Shown here piece after piece: positions 6,170 to 6,844 of a stretch of DNA of 6,844 bases. The notes under the pieces were generated by a model. It had not been told where the DNA came from. It saw only the letters and a list, made by a program, of their open reading frames with translations, and ran no database searches. Within the stretch, counting starts at the first letter, position 1. The number at the start of each line of letters is the position of its first letter. The stretch is from JALUUH01 sp964636675. Its GTDB lineage: Bacteria > Pseudomonadota > Gammaproteobacteria > S012-40. Both the position numbers and the translations under genes were made by a program. The stretch spans positions 1 to 6,844 of the forward strand of contig CAZWUO010000202.1 of the NCBI GenBank assembly GCA_964636675.1, written 5' to 3'.

Positions 6170-6196
6170 TAAGCGCGACGGTGTTGGATGTGACAA
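6166..6196 (-). promoter_or_regulatory. Candidate leuA promoter
   Basis: On the minus strand TTGTCA (6191-6196) is a fair -35, followed after 19 bases by TACACT (6166-6171) as -10. The spacer is longer than the optimal 17, so the call is weak. It would give a leader of about 115 bases containing the 6081-6101 hairpin. The -35 is half of a direct repeat, which would tie it to regulator binding. Confidence 0.25.
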
Positions 6197-6210
6197 GTTG
6201 ATTGTGACAA
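6189..6210. repeat. Direct repeat TGTGACAA x2, 14-base period, between leuA and lrp
   Basis: TGTGACAA occurs at 6189-6196 and again at 6203-6210, separated by six bases. Exact 8-base direct repeats so close together in a divergent promoter region are typical of tandem protein-binding sites. The 14-base period is not a whole number of helical turns, so the copies would lie on different DNA faces. The first copy overlaps the candidate leuA -35; the second sits just upstream of the candidate lrp -10. Confidence 0.5.
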
Positions 6211-6230
6211 ACACTGGTAGGATATAGTGT
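6202..6230 (+). promoter_or_regulatory. Candidate promoter of the Lrp-type gene with overlapping dyad
   Basis: TATAGT (6223-6228) matches the sigma70 -10 at five of six positions. The -35 is weak: TTGTGA at 6202-6207 with a short 15-base spacer, or TTGATT at 6198-6203 with 19 bases. An ACACT/AGTGT inverted repeat (6211-6215 and 6226-6230, 10-base centre) spans the -10, consistent with autoregulation by the gene product, a habit of Lrp-family proteins. It would leave a leader of about 100 bases. Confidence 0.35.
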
Positions 6231-6338
6231 GTTGGCGAGAATTACTTTGCGTATTTAGCTTTGTTATCGATTATTTTAGCAATTTTATTGCGCATCATGT
6301 ATGGTGTTGAGCATAAGTATGCGAAAAAAGAGGGCTGT

Positions 6339-6812
6339 ATGAAGTTAGATCGTTACGACAAAGCGATTTTGCAGGTATTGCAAGAGGAAGGGCGAATCAG
6401 TAATCAAGCGTTGGCTGAGCGCATTGGCTTGTCTTCTTCGCCTTGTTTGCGCCGGGTTCGTGCCTTGGAAGATGCCGGGTTTATTCGTTGTTATCGAGCC
6501 TTGGTAGATGCTAGCAAGCTCGGTTTAAGCTTGACCGTGCTCATCCATATTTCGATGGATAAACACACGCCCGAACGGTTTGCGAATTTTGAATCCGTGG
6601 TCAGTGGTTTGTCTGAGGTGATGGAATGTTTGCTGATTACGGGTCAGCAAGCGGATTATCAGCTAAAAGTGCTGGTGAAAGATCTTGAAACCTATCAACA
6701 CTTGTTGCTCGATAAAATTACGCGAATCGAAGGTGTTTCTGGGGTATTGTCGAGCTTTGTATTGCGCAAGGTCGTTGATAAGACGGCGTTATCGGTTGCC
6801 GAGACTCATTAA
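6339..6812 (+). CDS. Lrp/AsnC-family transcriptional regulator
   Basis: A 157-residue DNA-binding protein of the leucine-responsive (feast/famine) family, a usual length for it. The N-terminal winged helix reads DRYDKAILQVLQEEGRI (4-20), then recognition module SNQALAERIGLSSSPCLRRV (21-40) and RALEDAGFIRCYRALVD (41-57). The C-terminal RAM (effector-binding/oligomerisation) domain spans about 63-145, with TGQQADYQLKVLVKD at 101-115 replacing the common TG-x-x-DYLL form. The frame is open upstream to a TTG at 6261, but the ATG at 6339 is preferred: AGAGG lies 5 bases before it (6329-6333) and family homology starts exactly there, whereas the upstream 26 codons are hydrophobic and non-homologous. 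The gene diverges from leuA, so it is a good candidate regulator of leuA and of itself, responding to leucine or another amino acid. It is not close enough to Lrp itself to name, hence no symbol. It ends 32 bases before the window edge, with only a weak AACCT/AGGTT repeat after it. Confidence 0.93.
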   Translation: MKLDRYDKAILQVLQEEGRISNQALAERIGLSSSPCLRRVRALEDAGFIRCYRALVDASKLGLSLTVLIHISMDKHTPERFANFESVVSGLSEVMECLLITGQQADYQLKVLVKDLETYQHLLLDKITRIEGVSGVLSSFVLRKVVDKTALSVAETH

Positions 6813-6844
6813 CCTAACCAGCCGACTTCAAGCCAGGTTGTAAG

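Larger units (their letters stand above)
6045..6338. other. Divergent leuA/lrp regulatory spacer
   Basis: The 294 bases between the leuA and Lrp-type starts contain no gene I can support. They hold the direct repeats, two dyads, a GC-rich hairpin and the candidate promoters listed separately. The lrp-side third (about 6241-6320) is strongly AT-rich and could carry a second promoter, but I saw no good hexamer pair. A plus-strand 31-codon frame from 6106 to 6201 crosses the spacer; it has no ribosome binding site and I treat it as chance. Confidence 0.6.

Noticed and set aside
6106..6201. Plus-strand 31-codon frame with several Leu codons in the leuA/lrp spacer, as a possible leader peptide
   Set aside because: It is on the strand opposite to leuA, has no ribosome binding site, and ends well before the Lrp-type gene with no terminator structure following.
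6261..6338. Longer N-terminus for the Lrp-type regulator (TTG start, 26 extra residues)
   Set aside because: The extra residues are hydrophobic and unlike the family. A proper AGAGG and ATG sit exactly where homology begins.

Overview
The window looks like chromosomal DNA from a gammaproteobacterium. The evidence is the protein families: a CqsS/LqsS/LuxN-like sensor kinase, a 7TM-AraC regulator, a type II LeuA and an Lrp/AsnC regulator. I cannot name a genus. There are no RNA genes, CRISPR arrays, insertion sequences or complete mobile elements.

Layout. (1) Positions 1-759, plus strand: the 3' part of a sensor histidine kinase whose ATP-binding domain is complete and which resembles quorum-sensing kinases. 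The segment is visibly AT-richer than most of what follows. (2) About 760-1127: no intact gene. It holds a relic of a YvlD-type 'phage holin family' membrane protein, truncated at both ends and lying directly after the stop of the next gene, plus about 170 bases I cannot assign. (3) 1128-2832, minus strand: a two-gene ABC-2 transporter operon (ATPase, then permease) with overlapping reading frames. (4) 3005-4246, minus strand: an AraC-type regulator with seven predicted N-terminal membrane helices, upstream of the transporter and in the same direction. (5) 4365-6044, minus strand: leuA, the type II 2-isopropylmalate synthase that commits carbon to leucine. (6) 6339-6812, plus strand: an Lrp/AsnC-family regulator, divergent from leuA. 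The ~294-base spacer between them carries direct repeats, small dyads and a GC-rich hairpin.

How the genes may work together. The Lrp-type protein is a natural candidate to control leuA and itself from the shared spacer. The membrane AraC protein is a candidate one-component sensor for the ABC transporter downstream, whose substrate cannot be read from sequence. The kinase converges on this block and appears to belong to a different genomic segment, with the junction inside the holin relic region.

Most noteworthy: the H-box of the kinase, right at the window edge, appears to lack the phosphoacceptor histidine; the holin relic marks an old rearrangement; and the leuA/lrp spacer has layered regulatory structure, including a 20-codon reading frame that overlaps the leuA start. 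I see no clearly new multi-gene system.
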